A stretch of 48,995 nucleotides of DNA from Eubacterium sp. (GCA_017965495.1 JAGCPW010000013.1:1-48995); one strand, 5' to 3'. Shown: positions 8,694 to 17,651, counted from the first letter of the stretch. The notes: a model not told the origin generated them from the letters alone. Program-made: numbers and translations.

Positions 8694-9822
8694 TATCTAA
8701 ATAGTTAGCTGCAATTCTCATTGCACTTCTTCCGTCATTGTATGTATTAACCATTGCGTTTACTTCGTGGCGATCATCTCTGTAAGTATCAATTCCGTAA
8801 TCCACTGAACTTAGAAAATTTTTCATTTGGTCTAGGTTTTCAATAATAGGGCCTGGCATAAAGTCCTCAGGCTTATCGAAAATGAAACCTCTCTTCTTCT
8901 TGTATTCCTCAAAGTCTTCCGTCACAAAGGCAATTGGTCTATCAAGCATTAGGTAGTCAAAGAAAACTGATGAGTAATCTGTGATAAGTGCGTCAGCGTT
9001 TCTCAAAATGGTGTAAACACTCATGTCGTTATCTTTAAGTTGTTTCTCATTATAAATATCTATATGCGAATACTTCATGTCAGAAAGCGAAGCCTCCTGC
9101 AAAGGATGAAGTTTAATAATCATTCTCCAGTTTTTCATTTTTAGGAAGTGGTTCAAATCTTCTAACTCATCTTTTGTAAGAAGTGGCACAAGCATATCGT
9201 CATTGTACTCTCTATAAGTTGGAAGCCAAACAATCAATCTTCTAGCACCTCTAAGAATTGCAGTATCTAGAATTTGATTCACCTTAAACATCTCATCATT
9301 TCTAGGGTTTCCTAAAACATCCACATCTTCTTCTTTGCATCCGAAGATATCAGCCATGATTGGTTGATACATAGGAGATGATGCAATCACTTTTGTGAAG
9401 AAATTGTAATCCACCTGCTCTTTTCCATCTTCCAAATTTCCAATTCTCTTAAGCGGTGTTCCGTGCCAAAGATTTACTACCATCTGTTTCTTGGCTGGCT
9501 TAATTGGATATTTGCCGAAGCAGTAAAATGCATACTTAGCCTTTAGGAAATATTTAATACCTTCTTTGTTATTCACAAACTTAACGTGTTTAGGTGCATT
9601 AAACTGATAATCTTCGTAGTCATTGATGCTGACCACGAGATAGTATTTTTCATTATAGTTATGCTCAATCAAAAAATCGTAAAAGGCTTTTACGTTATCT
9701 CTAAAACCTAGATTTGAGTAAAAGAATATAAGCCTCTTGTCTTTTTTCTTAATCATATTAAGAAGAGTAAGTGGCTTAAATGCAATCTTTAATAATGATT
9801 TTTTAAATTCCGCTTTGTCCAT
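8680..9822 (-). CDS. CDP-glycerol glycerophosphotransferase family protein (TagB-like)
   Basis: A 380-residue member of the same family but more divergent than the other three. It has VVNLWHGTPLKRIGNLEDG, WLPTYREYNDD in place of the usual APTWRD, MIIKLHPLQ and ADALITDYSSVFFDYLMLDRPIAF. The HP after K resembles TagB-type primases, which add the first glycerol-phosphate unit; that role is inference. It is 2 nt from the GT2 gene upstream and overlaps the gene downstream. Confidence 0.85.
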   Translation of the reverse strand: MDKAEFKKSLLKIAFKPLTLLNMIKKKDKRLIFFYSNLGFRDNVKAFYDFLIEHNYNEKYYLVVSINDYEDYQFNAPKHVKFVNNKEGIKYFLKAKYAFYCFGKYPIKPAKKQMVVNLWHGTPLKRIGNLEDGKEQVDYNFFTKVIASSPMYQPIMADIFGCKEEDVDVLGNPRNDEMFKVNQILDTAILRGARRLIVWLPTYREYNDDMLVPLLTKDELEDLNHFLKMKNWRMIIKLHPLQEASLSDMKYSHIDIYNEKQLKDNDMSVYTILRNADALITDYSSVFFDYLMLDRPIAFVTEDFEEYKKKRGFIFDKPEDFMPGPIIENLDQMKNFLSSVDYGIDTYRDDRHEVNAMVNTYNDGRSAMRIAANYLDNEDN

Positions 9823-9824
9823 CG

Positions 9825-10640
9825 CTAACCTCTAAGTTTTTTCTTGTAAATCTTTTCTCTAAATTTGTTAGGTGCAACCGCAATCAAGACTCTTGCGCCC
9901 GTCTGCTTCAAATATTGAAATCTTGAAATATATCCAACACTTAGCAAGTGTTTTTCAAATGCTATCACACACTTTGCGTACGCTTTTCCTCCGCGTCTAA
10001 GGTAAAGATCATCTCCTGCTCTCATCAAAAGCAATGCCTCTTGTACGTTGTAGCCTTTGCATCCGTTTTGGAGAAGTGTAATCCAAAGATAGTAATCCTC
10101 AAAGTAGTCAAACTTTCCATAGCCGCCTACCAAATCTACCTTTGACTTTTTATACATTACAGATGGGTGATTAAAAGGGCTTCTTGATTTTGCAAACTCT
10201 CTAATCTCCTCGTCAGTCTCTGGCAAATTTCTCTCGCCAGTAAGTCGTGTTATATCTCCGTTAAACTCCATTATGTTAGAACCCACAATGTCAGCGCCAG
10301 TCTCTTCCATTGCCTTAAGTTGCTTTTCAATTCTGTCTGGCTTGCTAAAATCATCCGAATCCATTCTTGCAACAATTTCATTTTTGCAGTGCTTGATTCC
10401 CTCATTCAGCGCCAAAGCAAGTCCTCGGTTTTCTGGGAGTCTCACCACATTAAATAAGCCCGGATTAGTTTTTTCGAAATTCGAAATCACTTCATCCAAG
10501 CTATCTGCTAATGGTCCGTCGCACACTAATACAAAGTCATTTGTCGCAACGCTCTGATTAAGCATGCTATCAATGGCAGTCTTTAAATACTCTGGTTGTT
10601 CTTTTTTGTAAACCGACATCAACACTGAATAGTCTGCCAT
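9825..10640 (-). CDS. family 2 glycosyltransferase
   Basis: A 271-residue GT-A fold enzyme adding a sugar to the lipid-linked polymer precursor. The N-terminus MADYSVLMSVYKKEQPEYL is the classic GT2 start; PENRGLALALNEGI and the metal-binding DSDD lie in the first 100 residues, followed by GSNIMEF and FEDYYLWITLLQNG. I chose the ATG at 10640 over one 24 nt upstream because the GT2 core begins immediately after it and AAGGTGAG lies at the right spacing. It follows the stop codon of the sugar-phosphate transferase gene by one base. Confidence 0.88.
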   Translation of the reverse strand: MADYSVLMSVYKKEQPEYLKTAIDSMLNQSVATNDFVLVCDGPLADSLDEVISNFEKTNPGLFNVVRLPENRGLALALNEGIKHCKNEIVARMDSDDFSKPDRIEKQLKAMEETGADIVGSNIMEFNGDITRLTGERNLPETDEEIREFAKSRSPFNHPSVMYKKSKVDLVGGYGKFDYFEDYYLWITLLQNGCKGYNVQEALLLMRAGDDLYLRRGGKAYAKCVIAFEKHLLSVGYISRFQYLKQTGARVLIAVAPNKFREKIYKKKLRG

Positions 10641-10641
10641 T

Positions 10642-12075
10642 TTACTCACCTTTATATAATTCATCCATAGGTGGTTCTACTTCACCTAGGTCATATTCTT
10701 CTTTTTTCTTTGGGTTTTCAACACTTGCAGTCTTTTGATCCTGCTCTACGCCTTCTCTGTTTTCTTTGATGAAGAGAATCTTAAATGTCATCAAAAGCAA
10801 CTGAAGGTCTCTCCAAAATGTGTAGTTTTGAATATAGAACAAGTCTAGTTTCAATTTGTCATATGGAGTAGTGTTGTACTTTCCATAAACTTGCGCGTAT
10901 CCAGTAAGTCCAGCTTTAACTTTAAGTCTAAACTTAAATTCTGGAATATCTGCAAGGTACTCTTCTGCTATCTCAGGTCTTTCAGGACGAGGTCCTACTA
11001 CTGACATCTGTCCAATAAGTATATTAAATACCTGTGGTAGTTCGTCTAAGTGTGTAGCACGTAGAACTCTACCTACCTTGGTTATTCTGTCGTCATCTTT
11101 CTTGGCAAGCTGAGCTCCTTGTTTTTCGGAGTCCACTTTCATACTTCTAAATTTAATAATCTTAAACTTCTTGCCGTTTTGAGTAATTCTTGGCTGAAGA
11201 TAGAAGATTGGACCTCTGTCCCAAATCAAATCTCCAATAGCCACAAGAATAGTTATTAGTATAGTAGGAACACACAAAATAAGTGAGATTATAATATCTA
11301 ACAATCTCTTGAGTGCTGCTTGCTCCCACTTGAGTCCCTTAATCTTTGTTACAAGAAGCGGCGAGTCAAACAATGTGTTTTGTCCGGCTCCAAGAATGAT
11401 TAAGTCAGAGAGTTTTGGTGTAACATACGCTCTCTTGTCGTGCATATAGCAATATTTGATGATTTTGTTTCTTCTTCCACTTGGGATGTCACAAAGAAGA
11501 ACTGCCTTGTGTCTTCTTATCGCATCACGAAGTTCCTGCGCTGGTGAATCACAGTGAATTCTATCATCAATCAAATATTTGTCTTCCCTAGTTTCAATTT
11601 TCTTAACTAGGTTATCTGGATCTCTGTCACTATATATTAACAATAGCTTTCTTGGTGGGTATAGCCAACGATAAACGACCAGTGCCAGTGCGCACCAAAT
11701 GAGCGCACATAACATGTTGATAAATGTCATGCCTAGTAATGGCGCTACATTAACCATCTTCAAAGAAAGCAAGGATGCTTGTAGATAGATAAATAGGTTG
11801 GTAAATAGTATGGCTAGTGCCTGTGAGAAAAATAGATTAGAAAACTGTAATGTTCCAAGCTTAAACGCTCCATATACATTACAGAACACCAAGAACATTA
11901 AACCGTACATAAAATAAAGTACGACCTTTCCTCTTGAGAAGAAAGCATCATACAATCCTGTACCTTCGGTATAGTACATATCCCAATAATAGATAAAGAT
12001 AGCGGTCTGCGCTGCAACAACAATTGCAAGCAAAAGCAAGACAACTATCCTTCTGAATGTTCTTGATTTTCTCAT
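10642..12075 (-). CDS. undecaprenyl-phosphate sugar phosphotransferase (WbaP/exopolysaccharide type)
   Basis: Starts polymer synthesis by moving a sugar-1-phosphate from a nucleotide sugar to undecaprenyl phosphate. Its 477 residues have about four or five N-terminal membrane helices (roughly 8-135), a soluble middle region and a C-terminal bacterial sugar transferase domain from about 255: KRLLDIIISLILCVP, PIFYLQPRITQNGKKFKIIKFRSM, THLDELPQVFNILIGQMSVVGPRPERPE and KAGLTGYAQVYGK. The acidic, Lys-rich tail is unusual but not diagnostic. It is the first gene of the 12075-7500 operon and has a strong promoter. Confidence 0.92.
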   Translation of the reverse strand: MRKSRTFRRIVVLLLLAIVVAAQTAIFIYYWDMYYTEGTGLYDAFFSRGKVVLYFMYGLMFLVFCNVYGAFKLGTLQFSNLFFSQALAILFTNLFIYLQASLLSLKMVNVAPLLGMTFINMLCALIWCALALVVYRWLYPPRKLLLIYSDRDPDNLVKKIETREDKYLIDDRIHCDSPAQELRDAIRRHKAVLLCDIPSGRRNKIIKYCYMHDKRAYVTPKLSDLIILGAGQNTLFDSPLLVTKIKGLKWEQAALKRLLDIIISLILCVPTILITILVAIGDLIWDRGPIFYLQPRITQNGKKFKIIKFRSMKVDSEKQGAQLAKKDDDRITKVGRVLRATHLDELPQVFNILIGQMSVVGPRPERPEIAEEYLADIPEFKFRLKVKAGLTGYAQVYGKYNTTPYDKLKLDLFYIQNYTFWRDLQLLLMTFKILFIKENREGVEQDQKTASVENPKKKEEYDLGEVEPPMDELYKGE

Positions 12076-12104
12076 AAATACAACCTCTTTTTAAAGTCAA
12101 GTAA

Positions 12105-12133
12105 ATTTTATCAAAGGGCATTTTGTTTGTCAA
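12105..12133 (-). promoter_or_regulatory. promoter of the sugar-phosphate transferase operon
   Basis: Minus strand TTGACA (12128-12133), 17-nt spacer, TAAAAT (12105-12110). Its -35 box overlaps that of the divergent promoter by five bases. Confidence 0.75.
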
Positions 12134-12155
12134 TCAAACGCAATAATGCTATAAT
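12127..12155 (+). promoter_or_regulatory. promoter of the LCP-murG operon
   Basis: Plus strand TTGTCA (12127-12132), 17-nt spacer, TATAAT (12150-12155). AGGAGG follows at 12193-12198, before the LCP gene ATG at 12204. Confidence 0.75.
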
Positions 12156-12203
12156 ACAAGCGACTTTTTAATAGAAAAAACAGTCCACATTTAGGAGGAT
12201 TTT

Positions 12204-13664
12204 ATGAACAATTTAAATGGTCCTGACAGTATAAAAAAGGGGGATTATGGCTATAGTTCAGAGACTTTGTCTAAGGGTTCATCTAGAAAATCTAGACAAG
12301 CTTCTGGCAGGTCAGCCAAAAATATAGACCAGTCACCTAGAAGGAACGCTAGAACTACTAAGAGCGATGCTAAGAAACTTAAAAACAGCACAATTATAAG
12401 CATCATTCTAGTTATTATTCAGCTAGCTCTTTCAGGTTATTTCATATACCTAATTATGTCTCACAAATGGTCATATATGCCAAATGTTCCTGATCCTATA
12501 TTTATCGGAATAAGTGCTGCTCTAGTATTTTTCCTAATACTTGCGCTTATTTTGACGGTTGGAAAGAAACGTTCAACTAAGCGTGTAGGAAAAGTCATTT
12601 CTATACTAGTCAGTATTGCATTGTTAGTTTGCATTTTTGTTCTTCCATTCCTATCTCTAGGCGGAAAGAGCAAGGTAGACGAAAATCCTTTTGTTGTGTT
12701 TGTATCAGCTACTGACACATTTGGTGATTTAAATAAAGAAGGAAACGAAAGATCAGATACTAACATCTTGGCAGCTGTGAACCCTAAGACTCACACTGTT
12801 ATGATGGTTTCAATTCCTAGAGATTACTACATTCCAGTAATCGCAAAAAGTGTTTCTATTAACACTCCACTCAATTCTGACAAACTTACTCACATCGGCC
12901 TTTACGGTAATGGTCAGGCTAGAAATAACAACGGCGACAAAGTAGGTGCAGCAGGTTGGAATTATGCATGCGAGGTACACTGGGACCACGGCAAAAATGC
13001 CATTATGGATTCTCTTAAGAAACAGTTCAAATTTAAGGCAGACAGTGATCACTATCACTATGCACAGCTTAACTTTACAGGTTTCGGAAAGCTTATTGAT
13101 GAGCTAGGCGGAATTGATGTGGATGTTGAAAAGAGTTTCTCTTACACCACATATGCTAACTACGGCAAAGATGATGGAAAGAGAAAGAGATATAAATTTA
13201 AAAAAGGCAGAATGGAAATGGATGGTAACGAGGCTTTGACATTTGCTAGAACTCGTAAAGCCTTTGCCGATGGCGACTTGCAGAGAAACAGAAACCAAAC
13301 TGCAGTGCTAAAAGGCGTAGCAGACAAAGCTCTATCACCTACTATTTTGCTTAGATACAACGGCGTATTAAGCGCAGTGAATGATTGTCTAGAAACTGAC
13401 ATTGATGCTTCATCTATGGCTCTTCTTCAATCTAAAGTGGCAGGACATAGCAACTATGATGGTTGGAAGATTGTTTCATTTGGAGTAATTGGTGAATCTT
13501 CAAGACAGAGAGTTCTTTGGAACGGACAAGCATTGTCAGTGGTTATAAAAGATCCAACATCTGTGGGATATGGTCAGAAGTTATTAAACAAAGCTTTGGC
13601 TGGCACAGATTCAAAGACTCTTAAGAGATTGTCAAAACAATATACAAACGCACAAGGACAATAA
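12204..13664 (+). CDS. LytR-CpsA-Psr (LCP) family cell-wall polymer ligase
   Basis: LCP enzymes transfer lipid-linked wall polymers such as teichoic acids onto peptidoglycan outside the membrane. The 486 residues start with a basic, Ser-rich cytoplasmic region (1-65), then three hydrophobic helices (about 67-88, 96-118, 130-150), then the extracellular LCP domain: NPKTHTVMMVSIPRDYYIPV, LNFTGFGKLIDELGGIDVDV and GNEALTFARTRKAFADGDLQRNRNQ with the pyrophosphate-binding Arg residues. It is divergent from the polymer locus and 3 nt before murG, fitting a role in attaching that polymer. Confidence 0.92.
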   Translation: MNNLNGPDSIKKGDYGYSSETLSKGSSRKSRQASGRSAKNIDQSPRRNARTTKSDAKKLKNSTIISIILVIIQLALSGYFIYLIMSHKWSYMPNVPDPIFIGISAALVFFLILALILTVGKKRSTKRVGKVISILVSIALLVCIFVLPFLSLGGKSKVDENPFVVFVSATDTFGDLNKEGNERSDTNILAAVNPKTHTVMMVSIPRDYYIPVIAKSVSINTPLNSDKLTHIGLYGNGQARNNNGDKVGAAGWNYACEVHWDHGKNAIMDSLKKQFKFKADSDHYHYAQLNFTGFGKLIDELGGIDVDVEKSFSYTTYANYGKDDGKRKRYKFKKGRMEMDGNEALTFARTRKAFADGDLQRNRNQTAVLKGVADKALSPTILLRYNGVLSAVNDCLETDIDASSMALLQSKVAGHSNYDGWKIVSFGVIGESSRQRVLWNGQALSVVIKDPTSVGYGQKLLNKALAGTDSKTLKRLSKQYTNAQGQ

Positions 13665-13667
13665 TAT

Positions 13668-14729
13668 ATGAAGAAAATAATTTTAACAGGCGGTGGAACT
13701 GCGGGACATGTTACACCAAACATCGCGCTCGTCCCAAAACTTAAAGCCGCAGATTTTGAAATTAAATATATTGGCTCTAAAAAGGGCATGGAAAAACAAT
13801 TAGTGGAGGATGCTGGTCTTGATTATGCCGGCATCTCTTCTGGTAAATTGAGAAGATATTTTAGTTTCCAGAATTTCATTGATCCATTCAAGATTGTTAA
13901 AGGATATTTCCAGGCAAAAAGAATTATTAAGAAGTTTAAACCTGATGTGGTTTTCTCTAAGGGTGGTTTTGTTACTGTTCCTGTAGTTTATGCTGCAGCT
14001 AAGTATGGAATCCCTGTTGTCAGTCACGAGTCTGATATCACTCCGGGTTTAGCGAATAGATTGGCTCTTAAGAAAACATCTGTTGTGTGCTACTCTTTCC
14101 CAGAGACAGCAAAACATTTGGGAAGCAAAGGCAAGTTCACTGGTTCTCCTATCAGAGCAGAATTGTTTGAGGGAAATGCAGACGTTGCCAAGAAGATGTG
14201 TGGTTTCACAGATGACAAACCTATCATTATGGTTACGGGCGGTAGCCTAGGAGCCGAGAATGTAAATAAGCTAGTTAGGGAGGCTCTTCCTACTCTACTT
14301 AAGACTTTCAATGTGGCTCACCTTTGCGGCGAAGGAAAGACTGATGAGTCTTTAAAAGATACACAAGGCTATGCACAGTTTGAATATATTAAAGATGAGA
14401 TGAAAGATTTCTTTGCTATGGCTGATTTGATGATTTCAAGAGCGGGTGCAAACTCAATCTTTGAGATTGTTGCTTTGGCGAAGCCTAATATTTTGATTCC
14501 TTTGTCGGCTAATGCCAGCAGAGGCGATCAGATTTTGAATGCTAAGTCTTTTGAGAACCAAGGCTTTAGTGTGGTTTTGGAAGAAGATGGCGCAAGTGGC
14601 GAAGACTTAGTAAACAAGGTAAACGAACTCTACTCTAATAAAGATAAATACATTGAGGCTATGAGGGCTTCTAACTTTAGCGGCGGAGTGGATGCGATAA
14701 TCGATACTATCAAGGAAAACGTTAAGTAA
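13668..14729 (+). CDS. murG: UDP-N-acetylglucosamine:lipid I GlcNAc transferase
   Basis: Converts lipid I to lipid II on the inner membrane face in peptidoglycan synthesis. Its 353 residues match the family. The first glycine-rich loop reads GGGTAGHVTPN (8-18), SHESDITPGLANRLA is near 120, and the donor site has VTGGSLGAENVN near 190 and SRAGANSIFEI near 262. AAGGA in the end of the LCP gene serves as ribosome binding site, so the genes are coupled. It lies apart from a dcw cluster, next to wall-polymer genes. Confidence 0.95.
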   Translation: MKKIILTGGGTAGHVTPNIALVPKLKAADFEIKYIGSKKGMEKQLVEDAGLDYAGISSGKLRRYFSFQNFIDPFKIVKGYFQAKRIIKKFKPDVVFSKGGFVTVPVVYAAAKYGIPVVSHESDITPGLANRLALKKTSVVCYSFPETAKHLGSKGKFTGSPIRAELFEGNADVAKKMCGFTDDKPIIMVTGGSLGAENVNKLVREALPTLLKTFNVAHLCGEGKTDESLKDTQGYAQFEYIKDEMKDFFAMADLMISRAGANSIFEIVALAKPNILIPLSANASRGDQILNAKSFENQGFSVVLEEDGASGEDLVNKVNELYSNKDKYIEAMRASNFSGGVDAIIDTIKENVK

Positions 14730-14744
14730 TTTTGGGAGGATTTT

Positions 14745-15824
14745 ATGGCTGAGATAAATGAAGCAGAATTACAAAATCAATATAACAAAGCCAAGTTTTT
14801 GATGAATTCTATTGACTGCTTAACTAAGAATTCTGACAAGGCTAAAACTTTGAAAAGGGCAGCTAAGAGATTTGAGGCTCTCGGAGGTTATGCTGATTCA
14901 GCTGATTTGGCAGCTAAATGTAAGGCTGAGGCTGAGAAGTATTCTAATATGGAAGATAACCTTCCACCTGCACCAAAGAATCCTTTGGACGAGAAAAAAG
15001 TTAGCAAGGTTGGTGTTTGGGTATTAAGAATTGCAGTATTTTTAGTTATTGTGGGAATCATCGGTTTCTTCTATACTAGAAAAACTGACCACGGCGCATA
15101 CTTAAGATCTTCATTCTATGAGAACATTGGTAATCACGAAAAGGCTTATAAGATGTTCTTGCACCTTAAAGATTACAAGGATAGCGAAGATAGATATTTA
15201 AAGAACAGATACAAATTTGGTTGTGAACTTTTAAAAGAAAAACACTATTGGGATGCTAGAAACACTCTAAGACCTATTCGCGATTATAAAGACAGCGGCA
15301 AAAAGTTGGCAGATGCTGAGATAGAATTGTTAAAGAAAACTAAAGTGAATGGTGACATTTTATTTGGCGAAGCCCACTGGGTAGTTGCCAAGAAAACTAA
15401 AACCAAAGCTTTCCTTATCAAGACTAAACCTGTAGAGGGTGTTCCTTACAACGACAAGGACGAAGATGTGACTTGGGAAAACAGTTCAATCAGATCATAT
15501 CTAAATTCTGTTTTTACTGCTGAAACATTTACACCTGGTATGATTGATAAGATTATTGATACTGATGTTCACGTTTCGGGCAACAAAAAGAACAACACAA
15601 AAGGCTCAGATACTACTGACAAAGTATTTATGCTTAAATCTTCACAAGCTAAGCATTACGAAAAACAGTTGAGTTTGTTCTTGAGAGATTACTGGTTGAT
15701 AGAGCCAGGCGAAACTCAAAGAGAAGCACAATTTGTTTCTTTTGGAAAAGTTAAGGCTGCTGGATATCCGGTGAATGATAAGAATATGAACGCACGCCCA
15801 TGCATTTGGGTTTCTATGAAATAA
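14745..15824 (+). CDS. membrane protein with TPR-like repeats and a DUF6273-type domain
   Basis: A 359-residue protein of unknown function. Residues 1-80 and 120-200 contain helical repeats with the recurring pattern Y.DS..L (GGYADSADLAAKC, LKDYKDSEDRYL, IRDYKDSGKKLA). One membrane helix is near 90-110 (VGVWVLRIAVFLVIVGIIGFFY). The C-terminus, from about 205, is DUF6273-like: VTWENSSIRSYLNSVF, RDYWLIEPGE and the final MNARPCIWVSMK. DUF6273 occurs on many clostridial surface proteins. It follows murG by 15 nt, so an envelope role is likely but unproven. Confidence 0.75.
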   Translation: MAEINEAELQNQYNKAKFLMNSIDCLTKNSDKAKTLKRAAKRFEALGGYADSADLAAKCKAEAEKYSNMEDNLPPAPKNPLDEKKVSKVGVWVLRIAVFLVIVGIIGFFYTRKTDHGAYLRSSFYENIGNHEKAYKMFLHLKDYKDSEDRYLKNRYKFGCELLKEKHYWDARNTLRPIRDYKDSGKKLADAEIELLKKTKVNGDILFGEAHWVVAKKTKTKAFLIKTKPVEGVPYNDKDEDVTWENSSIRSYLNSVFTAETFTPGMIDKIIDTDVHVSGNKKNNTKGSDTTDKVFMLKSSQAKHYEKQLSLFLRDYWLIEPGETQREAQFVSFGKVKAAGYPVNDKNMNARPCIWVSMK

Positions 15825-15839
15825 TTTCATTATTATACA

Positions 15840-15898
15840 CACGAAAAAAGAGGATGGTCTCGCTAGAAAAGTCGCTCGACCAAACCTCTTTTTTCGTG
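15840..15898 (+). terminator. terminator hairpin with conserved loop (copy B)
   Basis: Outer 14-bp stem CACGAAAAAAGAGG (15840-15853) with its complement (15885-15898); inner TGGTC/GACCA closes the 18-nt loop TCGCTAGAAAAGTCGCTC (15860-15877). It lies between the convergent DUF6273 and HIT genes; the conserved loop reads on the plus strand, after the DUF6273 gene. Confidence 0.85.
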
Positions 15899-15927
15899 CA
15901 TTATTATATTTAAAACTTTTTTCTTTT

Positions 15928-16338
15928 TTAGAACAAATCTTTTGCTTTATTAATAATTTCTGAAACAGCGGTTTCGTCGAGGGACCCTGGAGTCCATTGG
16001 ACCATCTCGCCTTTTTCATATCTAGGGATGATGTGGATGTGAAGGTGGAAGACTGTTTGTCCTGCTACTTCTCCGTTGTTTTGTAAAATGTTTATTCCGT
16101 CGCATCCAGTTACTTCCTTTAATACAGTAGCCACTTTCTTTGCAACCTTGTATGCCTCTGCTATCAAATCTTCTGGGATTTCAAACACATTGGCATAGTG
16201 CTCCTTAGGGATTACTAATACGTGTCCCTTAGTGGCTGGTGATGCATCAAAGATTACTCTAAACTTGTCATCTTCATATAATGTGTTTGTTTCAAAAACT
16301 CCGTTTGCTAATTTACAAAAAATACAATCATCTTTCAT
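15928..16338 (-). CDS. HIT family nucleotide hydrolase
   Basis: A 136-residue Hint/HIT-branch protein that probably hydrolyses purine nucleoside phosphoramidates or similar adenylated compounds in the cytosol. It has CIFCKLANG at residues 5-13, a possible zinc site as in many HINT proteins, and the histidine triad HLHIHII near 97-103 with the nucleophilic middle His. FDASPATKGHVLVIPKEH is the usual family core. Its start overlaps the end of the DUF5662 gene by 11 nt. It is the last gene of the minus-strand run from 18527. Confidence 0.92.
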   Translation of the reverse strand: MKDDCIFCKLANGVFETNTLYEDDKFRVIFDASPATKGHVLVIPKEHYANVFEIPEDLIAEAYKVAKKVATVLKEVTGCDGINILQNNGEVAGQTVFHLHIHIIPRYEKGEMVQWTPGSLDETAVSEIINKAKDLF

Positions 16339-16882
16339 TTTTCTTTCTCCTTTTTATTTCTTGTTTCAAATATTTAAAAGTATGCTTCTCTCCTTTTTCC
16401 GCAAGCATCCTTAATAGTTCTTCTAATTCCTCTGCCGTCTTTGGATTCATAATCGATTTGGCATGTCTTCCTACAAAGTAATTAAGTGGATCGCTATCTA
16501 CGTATTCTTTGCCTCGGTAAATTTTGCTGGCGGCCACTCTGTCACAAAACATCTCAGCTACATATCTGTATGGCATCGGCATATACTCATATTTGTGAGT
16601 CTGTGTGCTTATATCTTGCCAATATTCAAAGTGATGTCTATTTCTGCCCTTGTGATGAATCCATGCTTTTGAGTATCCTAAGTCTCTTCGCTCTCCTTCA
16701 TTTGGGCTTCTGTCTCCTGTGTAATACTTTACCCCAGGAATAAACTCTGTGGGTGAATACTTCGAGAGGTCATGTTTTAAACCTTGCCAAAGTAAGCCAG
16801 CTCTAGCGCAGTTTTTAATCACGATGTGTCTGTGACGTGTGACTGTATGAAAATGTCCAAAAAATTTCCTAAGTGTGTTCAT
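16328..16882 (-). CDS. DUF5662 family protein
   Basis: A 184-residue cytosolic protein of unknown function that I recognise as DUF5662-like. It is rich in His, with FGHFHTVTRHRHIV at 9-22, GLKHDLSKYSPTEF near 35-48, WIHHKGRNRHHFEYW near 74-88 and a C-terminal helical, basic region. The regularly placed His and Asp residues suggest a metal-binding all-helical fold, perhaps an HD-like hydrolase; this is inference. It sits between the HIT and ATP-grasp genes, 9 nt after the latter, in one operon. Confidence 0.75.
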   Translation of the reverse strand: MNTLRKFFGHFHTVTRHRHIVIKNCARAGLLWQGLKHDLSKYSPTEFIPGVKYYTGDRSPNEGERRDLGYSKAWIHHKGRNRHHFEYWQDISTQTHKYEYMPMPYRYVAEMFCDRVAASKIYRGKEYVDSDPLNYFVGRHAKSIMNPKTAEELEELLRMLAEKGEKHTFKYLKQEIKRRKKNER

Positions 16883-16891
16883 CTATTTCCC

Positions 16892-17650
16892 TTATAAATT
16901 ATCTACAATATATTTTACAAAAATTTCTACTATATCTATATCCGTGTTTTCGTAAAGCATCCTTGCTCCCACCGGATCTTCTATCTCGTTAAACACAGGC
17001 TCTCCATTATTATAAATAAAATCTATGCCCGCGTAATCTATATGTACAAGTTTTGTAATCTTGCTTATTATCTCCATCTCTTGGATAGTAAGTTCTGTAG
17101 CTGTTGCGCTTCCTCCCAACGAATAATTGCTTCTGAAATCATCCGCCTCTCTTAATATAGAAGCAACTACCTCGTTTCCTACTATATAAACTCTTTTATC
17201 TTTTCCTAAGTCCGAGCAAACTTCCTGCTTGATATAATCTTTGGTTCCAAGCGCGAGCACTGCCTTGTCTTCTTCCTCTCTGGAATTAACCATAAAGACT
17301 TCGCCGCCTCCGTGTCCATCCACACTCTTTAGAACGAAAGGATATTCTGTAACCAAATTCATCTGTGGAACTTTTCCGTCAAAGAACTTGTGCATTCTTC
17401 TTTTGTCGTTGCTAAGTTTTGTAAGACTGCTCTCGTTAAAGACTTTGACGCCCTTGTTCTCAAGGCGCTCCGCAATCTTGTGGTCTCTGCTTCTATTGAT
17501 TGCGAATGAAGGGGTTTCTTTCTTTGGCTCGCTCTCCACAAAAACTAACCTAGCCTCGATATCATACTTGGCTAGTTCTGCTGTAAGTCTGCTTATAAAT
17601 GCGATATTTTTCTCCGCATCTTTTTTGTCGTAGATTATCCAACCCTTCAT
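16892..17650 (-). CDS. RimK-like ATP-grasp protein 1
   Basis: A 252-residue protein with an ATP-grasp fold; such enzymes ligate a carboxylate to an amine through an acyl-phosphate. The N-terminal pre-ATP-grasp part ends near HKFFDGKVPQMN; the ATP-binding part has PFVLKSVDGHGGGEVFMV (flexible glycine loop), KQEVCSDLGKDKRVYIVG, and the Mg-binding DYAGIDFIYNNGEPVFNEIEDPVGARML, where the final Asn of the usual EINS motif is replaced by Asp. It is shorter than its tandem neighbour and clearly diverged from it. Substrate unknown. One base separates it from that neighbour. Confidence 0.75.
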   Translation of the reverse strand: MKGWIIYDKKDAEKNIAFISRLTAELAKYDIEARLVFVESEPKKETPSFAINRSRDHKIAERLENKGVKVFNESSLTKLSNDKRRMHKFFDGKVPQMNLVTEYPFVLKSVDGHGGGEVFMVNSREEEDKAVLALGTKDYIKQEVCSDLGKDKRVYIVGNEVVASILREADDFRSNYSLGGSATATELTIQEMEIISKITKLVHIDYAGIDFIYNNGEPVFNEIEDPVGARMLYENTDIDIVEIFVKYIVDNL

Positions 17651-17651
17651 A

